Source of the DNA: Perkinsus olseni
Taxonomy: Eukaryota; Perkinsozoa; Perkinsida; Perkinsidae
DNA: 64,000 bases
Direction of reading: 5' to 3'
Assembly (NCBI GenBank): GCA_013115135.1
Contig: JABANP010000006.1
Location: 124,001 to 188,000, forward strand
A program made the translations under genes and the position numbers. The stretch's first letter is position 1, and each line of letters starts with the position of its first letter. Below the pieces are notes generated by a model, which was given only the letters and a program-made list of their open reading frames with translations, was not told where the DNA came from and did no database searches. Below, in pieces: positions 44,114 to 56,184 of the stretch.

Positions 44114-46140
44114 TCACGCTGTCGTTTCGCTGCTTTTAGGCGAGCTAGGGTCCTCTAACGCCTTTGCTTGTTGCTCAGCCAGGAGATCCAAATCACCGAA
44201 GGTTGGTGGCCGAGGCCAATTCAGAAAAACGGTGATGGCAGTCAGGTTATCTTGAGAACCCCTCTGGTACCTGTTCATGATAAATGATATTATAAGCATA
44301 TTCTTCTCTTGGAGTGTTATAAATATCACGATAGATGGATATGAAGTAGACATAGTCATTTTCTCAATAAAAATACATCATAGTATGAAGCGGACTGTTA
44401 TGGGCTATTATAGTTCTCGTTCGAACTACAAGTTTATTCAAATTACGAAGGAGCTTCAATGGCCCATTAGGTGCCCTATGGCCAACAGAATTCTTCAAGA
44501 AGGCCCGGAAAGATGATCTCGACGATTCCGTACGCTTCCTGAATTAGTCCTCCAGATGCCGCTTTGGGTTTCCGATTATACTGTAGTATCTTCGCGCCAA
44601 TCATCGCCGGAGTCATCACATCTGTCACGCCGTCGCAAACGAGAACCTGGAACAACAGATGGAGCGCTAAGCACAACATCACTCGATCCGGCACGTACCA
44701 GCGCGATATCAGTCTCCGGGCTCAATGTGTGATGGTTGACGCTCGGAACTGATATAATAAGCTTATTGGGCGTCTTGAACTCCCGGTCGCCAAATGCACG
44801 GGAAACCGCCAGAGCAATCTAAGGAGAGTGTCCTGTACAACAAATAGCGGAGGCGGCTGTGATTCTACCGGTGGCTTCTCCATTGCTCCCAGACCGGCAT
44901 TGGTAGCCTTCTTGTAGGCCTTCATCTTCTCTTCGTAGTCTGCCGCGGCAACCCGCACCTACCAAAGCTATATACAAATTGGAGAGGGAATCTACGCAGC
45001 AATGTCAGCGAGGCCCTCGTCAATCACATGCCGAGACTCCCCCGTACTTACCACGCCACCAGCCGGAGTCACCATCGCTCCGCCGTTTTTGACGATGCGG
45101 TCCTTCTCTAAGCGCAAGAGGGAACGTCGTACGCCACCTCCGATGGCTCACGGATCCAAAATCGGCCTACCTGTCGCATCTTCTGGTTTGTGATTTGTAT
45201 GGCACAACTTGACCTCCAGTGAGTAATTGGGATGTTGACGTTGCTGCTGATGATGCTCATCTGCTGCCGAGGCTGAAGAGATCGGGCGACGAAGTCCAGC
45301 ACACATCTTCACAATGATATCGAGTCCATCAGGGCGTTATAACAATTCATTCTGAATAGGACACCGACTGAAAGCCATCATTCACAGGGACTCCCTCTTA
45401 GAACTCGCGTGGTCAGGTTTTCTCCCCTCCGCAGGACTTCTCAAGTCCCCCTGCGCCGCCACCTACTTTGAGCTGGAACACGCTGCACTAGCAAACATGC
45501 CGAGTCGCCGATATTAGCGACATACAAATCGATACCGATCACCAAGGCGATTACTGAAAAAAGAACACCAGCAATGTGTGATTCTGGACCGGCTCAGCGG
45601 CGCTGCTCTCCTATACAAAATTGCTTCACTATGGAGAGTTCATCAATATCCGGGAAGAAGTCCTTCCTGCCGCAGCCCTCACCTGCGGTGCTCCCATCTG
45701 GTATCGTCCTGTATTTCGCAAGAAACTCCTCGTCCAGTTCTCTGAAAGAGTCCTCGAAAACCTTCCGCATGAACTGATTCAAAAATCGTATTCTCGCATC
45801 ATCTCCTCAGCGGAGAGAGTCTCGCTAACCTCTTCGGTTATAGGCTCCTTATGATTGGCCAGTCGCGGTAAAATCTGAAACGGTCAGGTCTCTGCCGAGC
45901 CCTCCAACGACAGACTTGGGTCCGAAGCCCTCACGTTGATTTCGATTTTTCCCCACCTACCTTGTTATGTGTCTGCTTTATACAATATTCCGCACAAGTG
46001 ACGCCCTGGTGCCCATCGTACACCATATACCTGGCAGCTGAAGAATCGATTTCGGCAGGAGCCAGATACACAATTTAACGCACCAAATCAGGGACTCAGA
46101 GCGGTGGAAGACCCCTTTGTGAGGAATCAAGAAATCCGAA
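44114..46140 (-). CDS. PP2C-family Ser/Thr protein phosphatase
   Basis: Metal-dependent phosphatase (PPM). Motifs occur in the family order across many exons: RYMVYDGHQGVTCAEYC (about 46020; the usual DGHGG has Gln in place of the first Gly after His), FRELDEEFLAKY with DGSTA (about 45700), YVANIGDSACLL (about 45510), VKNGGAMVTPAGGV (about 45080), LAVSRAFGDREFKTP (about 44800), VLVCDGVTDVM (about 44640) and RGSQDNLTAITVF (about 44240). The metal-binding aspartates of DGH, GD, DG and DN are all retained, so the enzyme should be active. The gene ends with an acidic Ser-rich tail, stop at 44114. The N-terminal exon upstream of 46090 is not resolved, so the start is approximate. Confidence 0.88.
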
Positions 46141-47050
46141 CAAACACTGAGTTGAGCACTCAAACTCTACCGGAACTCTGGGTGTGAGAAATCGATGGTT
46201 GACCATCATCCTGGGTGATTCACTCGGTAACAGAGTTGCTTTCAGGACAGTACAACTCCTCTTGCTAGTGAGCTGAGATCCGCAAAGCACCCCAACGGAA
46301 CGCCCTAATCCCCTAAAGGATTCCAAGCGTGGCAAGGGGTAGTGCTCATCATTGATGAGTCATCAAACATTTGAGATCTTGCAAGTCCCAGATCTCAGTT
46401 ACTGACCGCTCTATCTCTACTAAGACTTGTCTAGGTGAGGAAACTTCCGCAGTCGAAAGCGAATGAGCCGGCAGCAGATACGACCTTGTTTCAGCCTACG
46501 AAATCATCGAAGTACGATATTCTCGCCATTCCAAGCAAGATGGCCACGAGACTGCAAACTCACATTTTGCGAGTCGCAAGTACCCTGTGACCGACGCGAC
46601 AGCGCCGAATGGGCAGACTCTGTGACAGAACCCTGCCGACAATGTCGCCCTCGAGTTCGCTGCAAGCTCAGCGAGATTCGGGTGATGGCGCCCATCATCG
46701 CTCGAAAGCGAGGATATGCGGGAATCACGGGAGCTGCTCCCCGATTAGTGCCGATCGAACGCATTCTACAGTAACAGCTGACAGCGGACCAATGCTCTGA
46801 TATAATCATCACCGCTCATGCACACGATCTCGCGACGTTGTGTGACTCGCCGCCCCGAGATCGCAGGAGAGAACCATCTACACGATGATGAATATCCACA
46901 GCGAGCCATGCCACGGCTGCCAGGTTCATCAAGCCCTTGGCGTTTGGCCTTCGGTTGAGCGATGCCCCTCTCACGCGGAGGCCACGAAGTTCTACGTGAT
47001 ATAGCGAGATTTTACTAGGGTAATGCCTCAGAGAGAGCAAATCAACTATC
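46141..47050. other. Gap between PP2C and the next minus-strand gene; possible small open frame
   Basis: A minus-strand frame at 47061-46816 (81 codons, starting MRAAIVDLLSLRHYPSK) begins almost at the end of the upstream gene. It has a compact hydrophobic-basic make-up but no family I recognise. Otherwise nothing convincing is seen. Confidence 0.3.
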
Positions 47051-49591
47051 GCTGCGCGCATACTTTACTTATAGGCGAGCCTCAAAGGCTCAGCTTCCAA
47101 CGGATAGAACAGTAAATCCGTTGCTGGACTCACCCTAATAATAACCCCAGGAGAATTCACCACGTAGGCTAGAAACTATTTTTGAAACGATTATCGGAGA
47201 AGAGGTGAACGGACTCGACTTACATTCCAGTTGGGCTGGGCAAATGATCTAGGTTGTATCCGAGCCTCCGCCCTATATCCTTCAAATCCTTCAATAGTGC
47301 ATGCTTATCCTCCATTTTTGCTCGTCCTAAAACGATTCCATACCAGTTCGACCACGTTCCTCGCCGGAATTACTCCCCTGCATCATAGTGGCGTCAGCAG
47401 CCAACCTGAGCTCTTGGGCGGGATCGTGTTTAGCCATCGCCATTGACAGCCACTCCTCACGTGAGAGTTCTCGGAAGGTCCCATCACTTCGCGGCCTGAT
47501 GGCAAATACCTCACGCTCGGCCTATGCCCACATTCCCCCAGTCCCAACCAAGGAGAGCCCATCAAGGACCACATCGCTCACGGATGAAGGCCCTACGTTT
47601 CCCTATTCCTATTGCTCAATCTCTTGCTCAATGAAGTTCGCAAGAGAGAAAATACAGAGAAAATCCTCTATGATTCAATCACGGGAAGCGTGACGAGGAA
47701 TCCATTGCGCTCACCGCCGGAGCGTGAAAGTGCAATGCGCAGAACGAGGGAATCACCGATGATAATTTCTATTCACTTACGTGACATATAACCACGAGTT
47801 TGAATAATGAGTTAGCTCTTGTACAGAATTTCAGCCGACCATCCCCTATTATTACAAATATAGCTTTTGAGTAGCTCGTTGAAGCATCGTTCCCGTGACT
47901 CCATGATAATACCAGTTGCCCGAGGGATCCGATTCGTGCGGTACCCAACTAAAAAAGCCACCTTCGGAATCCAGCGACCCAGAGCTAACTCATTTTTCCC
48001 TTCCAGGAACGCACAAGGCTCTCCCTAGCCTAACGAGCGAAACTCCGCACCTTCAGTGGAGTCCCAGGTACAGACTTGTGCGAGACGAAATTTCACCAAA
48101 GGTTATTCCTGTTTGAAACTGGAACTCAACGACTTCGCGAAGTACCCTTCCTGATCCAGCAGCCACCGGCTCTGTTGGTCTCGGTGAGCCTCGGCATTCC
48201 CTTCGACAGTGTCAACGACCGTTACGCCTTCCTTATGACGGGCCGACTTGTCGTCACTAGAAGAGCCCGCCTGAGAGAATATTACCCGTATCGAAGCTTA
48301 TGTCTCTGAATTCAACAACAAGATGGCCGGAAGATGGCTTGTGAGGCCAGTGCAAGGTCAGGCGGCGTTGTAGCGCAGGTAACGATATAATCCCCGAAAT
48401 CGAGCCGTTAACGCAGTCGGCGTCTCATGAATTAAAGGCCGAGGCATCCAGGGCGTGGGTCAGAATAAAGTTATTGCGGAAGTGATTGCGAGAACCGCAG
48501 GTGGAGCCTTCCAGGGCCTCATAAAAATCTCTACTCATGAACTCACACGTCATGAAAAATGATCCTTTCAGTCGTGTTTGTCTACCGTGATACTCATGGA
48601 GTCTGCCGCAAAATCAAATCCGTTCATTGCGTTCAAGATCCACGATCGGTCTCCGATCCAAGACTATCGTTCGAGAGCCCCCGCTGTTATGACCATAAGC
48701 TTCTGTTCCAACTCCTTCATCTGCCGGCTGGCCTCTTGAGCTTCTCTTCGATGTTTCTCTTCCTCTTGCTTTTGCTTGATCATCCAGAGCGGTGTCCCTC
48801 GACCACGGCCTGAAAAGACGTGGACTACGACAACTTATTCACGCTGGTTCACAGGGTTCGAATAGGCGTGAAAGCGACACAACGCGAAACTCATCACTGG
48901 TAGCCTCAATTACGAGAAGGAATCACGATAGAGAGCCACTTCGTCCATCACTGGCTGGTAGGGTGAGCAACGGTCGAAAGTGGAATCACGAGAAAATTGC
49001 AAGAAGTGTGGCCGTAGAGCAAGCCTTAAAATCTATCCTATCCTTCCTGGCTACCCGGCACACTGCACTGCATCTTCCGTTCTGCTTGCCGTTGGGCATG
49101 AGCGTCCTCAAAGAATACACTCACTGGCTGAAATAGGAAGAAATACTCGACGCCCACCAAAGATGCGGGACCCAGCGGCGAACCCAGCGAAATTGCTGTC
49201 GCAGTGGAATCTTCTGCGACGTTCCTAAAAGTTCTCGCAGCCTGCGAGTCGCAGGGTTTCGAAGTTCCTGGACCCAAGAGAGGCCCTATGACATACAAGC
49301 TCGCCGTTCGGCCAGGGAGGTCTCTAGAACGATTCGAGCCACAGAAAATCGCCGAGAGTGCACAACCCCAAGGTGGCGAGCACCAAAGGGATACTCCCCC
49401 AAAATTGCAAAGAAGTACTACATTCGGGGCAGGTCCATATCGCTGAGCGTACTGATGATCGATGCAGTCGGCGAACTCATCATCATCTTGCGTGGTTGGA
49501 GGAGGGCCGGGCCGACGTTCCCAGCGGCTCCCGTGCTACCACTGCTAGCATTGAAGTCATAGTACTGCGACCCTCCTTGTTGGCCCTCCAT
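47051..49591 (-). CDS. Hypothetical coiled-coil protein, multi-exon
   Basis: I do not recognise a family. A probable first exon from ATG 49591 reads MEGQQGGSQYYDFNASSG, and its Gly/Gln/Ser-rich start suggests disorder. An exon near 48790-48680 is a highly charged coil (KQKQEEEKHRREAQEASRQ, MKELEQKLM). An exon near 48260-48110 reads VVDTVEGNAEAHRDQQSRWL. Exons near 47600-47380 read SSVSDVVLDGLSL and then, after removal of a 27-nt segment (GT to AG) that contains a stop, AEREVFAIRPRSDGTFRELS and EEWLSMAMAKHDPAQELR. The next reads KHALLKDLKDIGRRLGYNLD before a GTAAGT donor. A short last exon ends LAYK at about 47051. All of these share one strand and good splice signals, but the joins were not all verified. 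Confidence 0.5.
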
Positions 49592-50345
49592 TGAAGCCTC
49601 CGACGGGGAGTAGAGGGATGCGAGATGGAACGCAAGGAAAAGGCTGCGATGACACAAAGAGAACGGTTACGCGGACCTTCTCCATTCCATCGACGTCGGT
49701 GTATTAATTACTTTCAACGCGAGCCTGCATCGCCTCAATACGTGACATAACGAAAATGATGGCGACGATGCTGACGGCCGGCGGGAGGTGATAACCTCAA
49801 CAGCTTCAAGTCAGAGTTATAATACTACCTCTTGCTGCTGATACTATGAGCCACCGGTCATCCCGATGTAATGAACGGTAACAGTATACAGAAGATTCAT
49901 CCACGAAGATAACGACAGACTACTATACCATTCCTTCCACAGATCAGCTCAGGAGGTAGGTTACACTGGTCGACCCACGATAGAGTTCGGTACTGATAAT
50001 ACTACTAACATGTCAAACAATCCCGGGAAAAACAATCTTAGTCTCGGCGAAATGACAATACCTTTGCGAAAGTCAAGCTACGAGAGATACGATCGACAGT
50101 TGAGTACTCCAACCTACTGAACAAGCTGGTCGTCGTCACTCTCCCTGACGGGCACGATCCCAGCCGACGATATCAAAGATCGACAACGCTGACTAGTACT
50201 ACGATAAAGACAGAAAGCCCGATTGGTGCGGGAATACTACAATGGTCTTCTTATAGTTGAATATAGACAGACGTCAAGCTTACGTTCGGAACGGCCAAGC
50301 TGGATTGATTCCACTATGCTGGCATCAGCTGACACGAAAAGCCGT
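49592..50345. other. Intergenic between two minus-strand genes
   Basis: No coding signal was found on either strand. Confidence 0.45.
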
Positions 50346-52800
50346 TTACGTGACCGTTATTCTATGCCGTTTGGTCGGAGACGTCGATGCGCTGGACCGA
50401 CCGCAGCCAGAGTCTCCTGCTCCTAGAACCTTCACCGTTTTAGACGATTTGGATCTCCTCTTGCGGGGCGCTGCTGGAGCCGTTAAAGGGATATCTGAAG
50501 TGCTATTGAACTCCAGCAGCGAAGACACCTCAATCCGCTAGCGACCGTTTACTATGATTTTCAGCTTCATCGAGCAAAATACGGTATGCTAACCCGCGCG
50601 AATTTCCCTCATTGAAGATACAGAAATGATAAAGGCGCGTCACAGAAAAGCCACGGTCGAGCAAAATGATAGAAGTATTACCTTTGAGGACAATGCCGCT
50701 ATCCCTGACATTCCCGGGATGCCCCCAGGGATCGCCAGGGAGAACGCCGCCCGTCAACAATGCTCGCCGTCGGGCCATAGCAGCTCTGGTACCTAGAAGT
50801 ACCCGCCATAAGGAAAAACCGAGAGAATCCAAGATGGCAAGATTACACTGTGCTGGTGGCATCTCCCTTGCCAGAGCCAAGTCTAACGCAGTGAGAGTTG
50901 ATGGTTCTGATGACGGTTCTCGGTCGTTGCGTTTCCGCTTGGACTTCAACGGTGTGAAAATAGCCGCATTTGGTGGCTGCGGAGCGCTGAGGAGAATGGG
51001 AGAAATGCCCACGGAACGGCGGAGCGATGCATAAGCCAGCAAGAACCTCTCCAGTTCTCGGGAATATTCTCGTACGCATTCCCTCATACCACAACTTCCA
51101 CAATTGAGTCCGTGATTATGATAATTCGATGAATATTGATAATAATATAGTCCTCGGTTAATGCTATTGTAACTATTCACTGTAGTGGTATTAATACAAA
51201 GAACTAGATTCGCCGCACGCATGAGGAATCATGCGTCATACCGACTCTCCCATAACTACCATCTTGAAGAATCCCCTCCACCCACGGTAGACGGGCTGGA
51301 CGCAGCTGCGCTCGATCCGCTTCGGCCATCGCCAACCGAGCTAGCACTAGCAGCCCTCCTTCTGCGCTGGATGGGTTGCTCATGTGAGTGCATCGCCGAG
51401 ACCACCGTAGTGACACTGAGAAAATGTGACTTCTCCGGGATTGTCCACCCGATGATTCCTACTCGAATCCTGGTCGCATTTCCACTCGAAGAAGTTGCAA
51501 CTTTCTTCTAACATTGGCGTAGCTGGCTGTATCTCTTTCTAATATAGCCGCAGCCGCTTCACTCACTGCTGCGAATGCTAGAACGTCACCAGGGTAGAAT
51601 AGAACCGACCTGAAGGCAATTGGAACCGTGTGATGCGTTAGGGAGGAGCAAATTCGTTCCGGATAAGACAGATCGAGAGATGAAGTTGACATTTGCGAGC
51701 GTGGGGATTGGATCACGAAATCGAAATTTCACTGTGTAATGGGTGAATTGGGCGTATAAACCTGATTAGCTATTCTCTGAGGCGTAAACTTCCGAAAGCC
51801 TGGATTGATCCCTGTGCTCGAGGGCATTGGAAGCAGCACGCACTGTCTTTTGACGTCCAATCCTAGTTGATTACCAGGATATGGCATATATGGTCTCACC
51901 TCCCTCTGAAAGCTTCGTTGAGGAACGCTATAGCCTTCTGCTGCAATCTCTTCCTCAGCTCGCCATCGCTGGTGATGCTCTTCACTATCTGGGCGACAAC
52001 ACGCAATAGAAAATACCGCCTGCGTTCGAACCGCCGAAGAGCAAGGATGCGCTCTCGAGGGCACCGACATATCGTTCAGATGGAACAGAGTCCGGCTTTA
52101 GAAAAATCTCCTGGCGCATAATTTTGAGGCGCGTGACACCAGAGGACCCACAAAGAGCAGCGATCTCCCATATTACTGAGCTCACGTGCTTGTGCGGGAG
52201 GTTGAGATCAAATTCAAACCCCGTCAAACACATGATGGCCTCCTCGGTCTCGCATACATCTTGGGCCATTTTCTGCAGTGCCTGCAAATCGATTGTGCGA
52301 TCGATTAGGACACACCCGTACAGGATACCTTCTGGCTGGTGTACCGAGACTGCCTCTCGAGCTTCTCATAACAATCGAGTAGCTGATTCATCCGAAGGCG
52401 TATCTAGTGTACGCGAGAAAGGTATCTTCCCAACCCCGAAGATTCCACTCGCCTCACCGGGGATCTTTCGCATGACTTAAATGCCAGGAATGTCGCTGCT
52501 AGCACCACCGGTCGCCACCCATATCGCTGAAAAAACCCGCTGCCAATTCCCGCAGCTTCGCAACTCATCACCAACCTTTAAACTGTGCACTGCGTAGAAC
52601 AGATGACAGTACCACATAGCCGTGGCCCTAACTTCCGCGAAATCCTCCGGACCGATGCCGTTACGGTTCGCCGGTATGCAGTAGTCGCTCCAAACCCTTT
52701 GGCACATCTGACAAGCTCTGATGCTCCGAGGGTGAATAGAGGGACTATCGTTACTTTGTCCACGAAGTCTGCGTGACGGACTACTGCTCTGTCTTCTGTC
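50346..52800 (-). CDS. Cyclin (T/K/L-like) with long basic, low-complexity tail
   Basis: Cyclin-box protein, probably a partner of a transcriptional CDK. The N-terminal helix region reads RACQMCQRVWSDYC and then FAEVRATAMWYCHLFYAVHSL (about 52720-52580), the family's RxxA...F pattern. Another exon gives MNQLLDCYEKLERQSRYTS (about 52380). After a CAG acceptor comes QDVCETEEAIMCLTGFEFDL followed by NLPHKHV (about 52280-52180), the classical 'LxxLGFDF...HP' cyclin segment. The second fold continues with LRKRLQQKAIAFLNEAFR (about 51950) and FRSVLFYPGDVLAFAAVSEA (about 51600). Further minus exons hold Ser/Ala-rich sequence, KSKRKRNDREPSSEPS and PRKRRSKSSKTVK, ending at 50346. They fit a nuclear disordered tail but could belong to a separate gene. 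The start codon was not identified. Confidence 0.72.
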
Positions 52801-53195
52801 ACATCCGTCACCCTGAAAGGAAACACGTCAAGTCAAAAGAGCGGATTCGCTCGATCGTCAAAGGCATCGCATGACCATTATGAGAGGAACGTTAAGCACA
52901 TGAGCTTGAATGGCGTGGAGAAAAATCCGAAACAACCGAGCTGCGGGAATTCACAGCAACAGCGGATCTGACTATGCATCTAGCCACCGCCAATACCCAG
53001 CAACACGTGATAACGTGTCCGATTCGTCAAAGAACGCTCGCGAGACCGCAGCGGACAGTGTCCGAATTCGAAATCAATGATGGCTCATTTCAGCTGTTTC
53101 CCCACAACCGGTAGTAAATTCTCGTGGATTTTTTACCTCATCAGCCGATCAGCAGTAAAATGACCCGTCCGGAACCACAATTCTGCTTCATCACC

Positions 53196-53297
53196 ATGGC
53201 GAGCAGAACCCTCTCCCTCCCATGGACGTATTACTTATCCTTCCTACTGGGGCTAGCGATCCTCAGCGCATCCGGCGAGAAGAGCAGCAAGCCCTTG
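53196..53297 (+). CDS. Candidate signal-peptide exon of an unidentified secreted protein
   Basis: From ATG 53196 (another in-frame ATG lies at 53160) the frame reads MASRTLSLPWTYYLSFLLGL and then AILSASGEKSSKP, a textbook signal peptide, ending at a GTAAGC donor. Just downstream an open stretch rich in cysteine (EGCDEENPCGPCGDTFHAS) is in the same frame, but no GT-AG intron that preserves the phase was found. The rest of the gene is unresolved. A further open plus-strand frame at 53641-54099 may contribute. Confidence 0.35.
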
Positions 53298-54260
53298 TAA
53301 GCTTCCGAACTACTGCATGTAGAAGGCTGTGACGAGGAGAATCCATGTGGTCCGTGCGGCGATACCTTTCACGCATCCATGAACGATAGAATATGGCCTG
53401 ATTCCTATTCTCACCACTGCTGGCGATAAGTAGTCCCCACACGCTGTAATGGGACTGTGGCTCCCGCAAGATCCTCCACTGAGCGGTACGAGACCGCCGA
53501 GATCGTTGAGACCCCCGCCGCACATTACGATGGGAGCTCGGGATAGAAGAGACGTATCTGCAACCGTAAGAGTGTAAGCAAGAGTCGTAGCATGCATTCT
53601 GGGTCTTCACGGGACTTCTAGGCGTCAAGTCGGATTAATCTTGCTAGTATGCAGCGGGATCACGAATTCAACGCGGGGTGCTACGCCCCTGCCGATGGTC
53701 ACGGATACTCGGGTACTGTACTCATCTCATGAGCAGCATGCAAAATGGATATTTCACACCCATCTATTCTCAGACAAAATCGACCTGTACTGCAGAGCCG
53801 ATGAGAGCCTGACACGGCCCGGGTCGTCCTTGATGGGCCCGGTAGGACCGAAATTAATCATTGGACGAATCTTAGGAGCGGCACGACACTTTCGCCTTTC
53901 AACCCAGTTTGCGTGGAAAGTTCAGGAGAGCTCACGAGAGGGTTCTGATCAACTAGAGATGCTCGTACAGCGGTTAAGGCGTGCCACACCAACTCGCCTA
54001 CGAAGAGACGCTCCCCATTGGTACTACCCGGGGACTCCTGCCTCTGTTGAAAGTACTGAGACCGGCGAGCAGAAGCGATGGTGTCGTAGTCCTCACTAGG
54101 AGCACCAGGGGGTCGCTTCGGCGGACTCTCGACGTTGACGATCATGAAAGATATTTTTTGAGTTTTGGAAAAGTTGGTATCAAAAACTGATTGAGTGGAA
54201 ATCTCATACAAGCATGCGCCAAACAACATCTCATTCACCATCTGGCTCTGTCGTGTAATG

Positions 54261-54866
54261 CTACACAGCATAAGCTGCAGCAGGCGTGCTAAGACCGATT
54301 GGTAGACCGATGATTCCCCCTTGACGAAGACTGCACGTGGGACAGAAAATTCCCGCGCGCCCAGAAATTGATCCGATATTTATGCGCCGTTTGCCTTTTC
54401 TCCCGCTTTTGTTGCGCATTGAATGCTTTTCAAGCTCGCGTCTGATGATCCCCTCGAAGCGATCTATGTTAATCCTGGATGCCGTCCCATACGCCGCGTT
54501 CGTCGTTTGGTATGGCTGCACCGCCTTGGCATCTTGATAGGCCCATCCACTTCTATTGGGCGTTCGGTTGAGCGATGCACTCGAACTGTTGAACAACCAT
54601 GTGGCTCCTGATCCGAATCTTGTCGCCTGGCCTCCCGTATTTTCTATGAATCCCGAGGATCCAAGATAGTGTCTTGAAGGGACTTGTCGCGAGTTACCGC
54701 TCTCAGCGAAGGTCGGCGGCCTGGAGCCATCAGTTCGACGACGGGACTCATCACTTCTGTGCTCGTCCTCTTCATTTCTCAGGCTTGGGCCTGTTAATAG
54801 TAATTTATTGCTGCATTCTTGAATTGCTATCGAAAACGGCCAAATTGACTGCGAGTCTTTTACTCA
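54261..54866 (-). CDS. Hypothetical long exon without a start codon
   Basis: A 200-codon open frame on the minus strand contains no in-frame ATG, so if real it is a downstream exon. It has protein-like composition: LLLTGPSLRNEEDEHRSDES, GWAYQDAKAVQPYQTTN, INIDRFEGIIRRELEKH, then a Lys/Arg-rich stretch and FCPTCSLRQGGIIGLPIG. It ends AAAYAV at 54261. CPTC could be half of a zinc site. No family is recognised, and its upstream exon would have to lie in or beyond the plus-strand gene next door. Confidence 0.3.
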
Positions 54867-54893
54867 GTTGTTTTTGATACTCCCCATCCCGGT

Positions 54894-55768
54894 ATGCTCA
54901 ATTTCATTCCCAAGACATGCCAATCGGTATCTTTCCTGTGAGTCATGCTAACTCAACCTCGCCAAAGATACTTCTGTACCAGGTACGGGAAGCGTGCGGT
55001 TCAAAGGATTGCTGTGGGAGCAGCTGGAAGGGAGGTTGAGGTAGTATATCGCGGGATCGAGGATTTCCCGCGTTTCCACGTATCGAATTTAGGTACCTCT
55101 CGATGTGGTAAGGGATATCCCGGAGATGTGCGACACGTCAGCTTCTTATATCGGGAACAAGTATCAAGCATTGCCTTGGTAGTATCTTGGGGTTGAACCT
55201 GTACTTTCTCGGATCATAAGATTCCTCTGCAGGAACGAATTTATCCGTATCAAGCTCGATGCACGGAATCTGATGGATGCAAACGTCAAAACTGCCCTCA
55301 CGGATTTGGACTGGTACGAGAAGATCAGGTGGGAAGCTGCTACCGTTGGCGTTTTATGTCACTCGCCACGATATTAGGGCCGTCTATGCTACCTCCCAAA
55401 CGGCAACGGAAATGGATGTCGTGTCGAAAATGACGGAGCAAATGGCAGGAAAGGGCGTGAAGTAATAGGGGCCGACAGTCTGTTCGTCCTGATAAATTCC
55501 TCCAGAGCAGCGGAGGCTCTCAATGCGGATCCAGCCTGCTCGTTTCTTTCGGTTGCGTGAGCCCTATGCTGTTCGTCCTGGGCTCGCTCTGTCGGCTCGT
55601 TGTCGTGGCTGAACTTCTCTCATTTTGGAATCGCCGCTCTCATCCAGACTGAGTGACGTTGCTCCCTTCGAGTTGCCTCCCGTGCTCTTCACGGTGATGT
55701 TCCTTTTCACGCTAGTGGTATCTTTTCCTATCGGCATTTCCGCGTCGTTGATTGGGCAGAGTAAATGA
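54894..55768 (+). CDS. Hypothetical protein with C-terminal membrane helix
   Basis: A possible first exon from ATG 54894 (MLNFIPKTCQSVSF) ends at GTGAGT. After a CAG at about 54980 the frame continues YGKRAVQRIAVGAAGREVEV and VYRGIEDFPRFHVSNL. Other exons read FIRIKLDARNLMDANVKTAL with TDLDWYEKI (about 55240-55325) and FYVTRHDIRAVYATSQTATE (about 55350). The last exon encodes a strong hydrophobic segment, LFTVMFLFTLVVSFPIGIS, and stops at 55768. The basic, hydrophobic start and the terminal helix would suit an organelle membrane protein, but this is inference and no family is recognised. Confidence 0.45.
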
Positions 55769-56184
55769 GTCACGGACTGTGAATGAATTCCTAGTATCGT
55801 GATTGTTCCACTTGATTCAGGTACCCGGTTGCGAAGCAGTAGACTGGTGGCATTATTGACCTTTTTAGGAGTATAATCTTCGTGATGGTGCTGAGGTTTC
55901 GAGTAGAGTTACATGTTGAGTTGCTCTATCTCGGTGTGAATTTGAACTAGTGTGCCTTGCCGGTGTATGCGATTCCTCCCGACCTACTGGGAGTAGCGGT
56001 CAATAGGGATCACTATCTGCGTAGCTGTAATCCCAAGAAGCGACATGGACGAACTTTCTTTTCTCCGTTAGAGTAGGCGAATACAGTACTGGAAAGCACG
56101 TGTTGGTACTACCAACATAATAGAGTACAGAAGCGCTGCCAGGGAAATTCCCTCATTCACATTTTTTTCGGACTTGCATTCAAC

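Noticed and set aside
46950..54580. Shared 16-mer TTCGGTTGAGCGATGC at about 46951 and 54563.
   Set aside because: A match of this length is close to chance expectation in 64 kb and the flanks differ.
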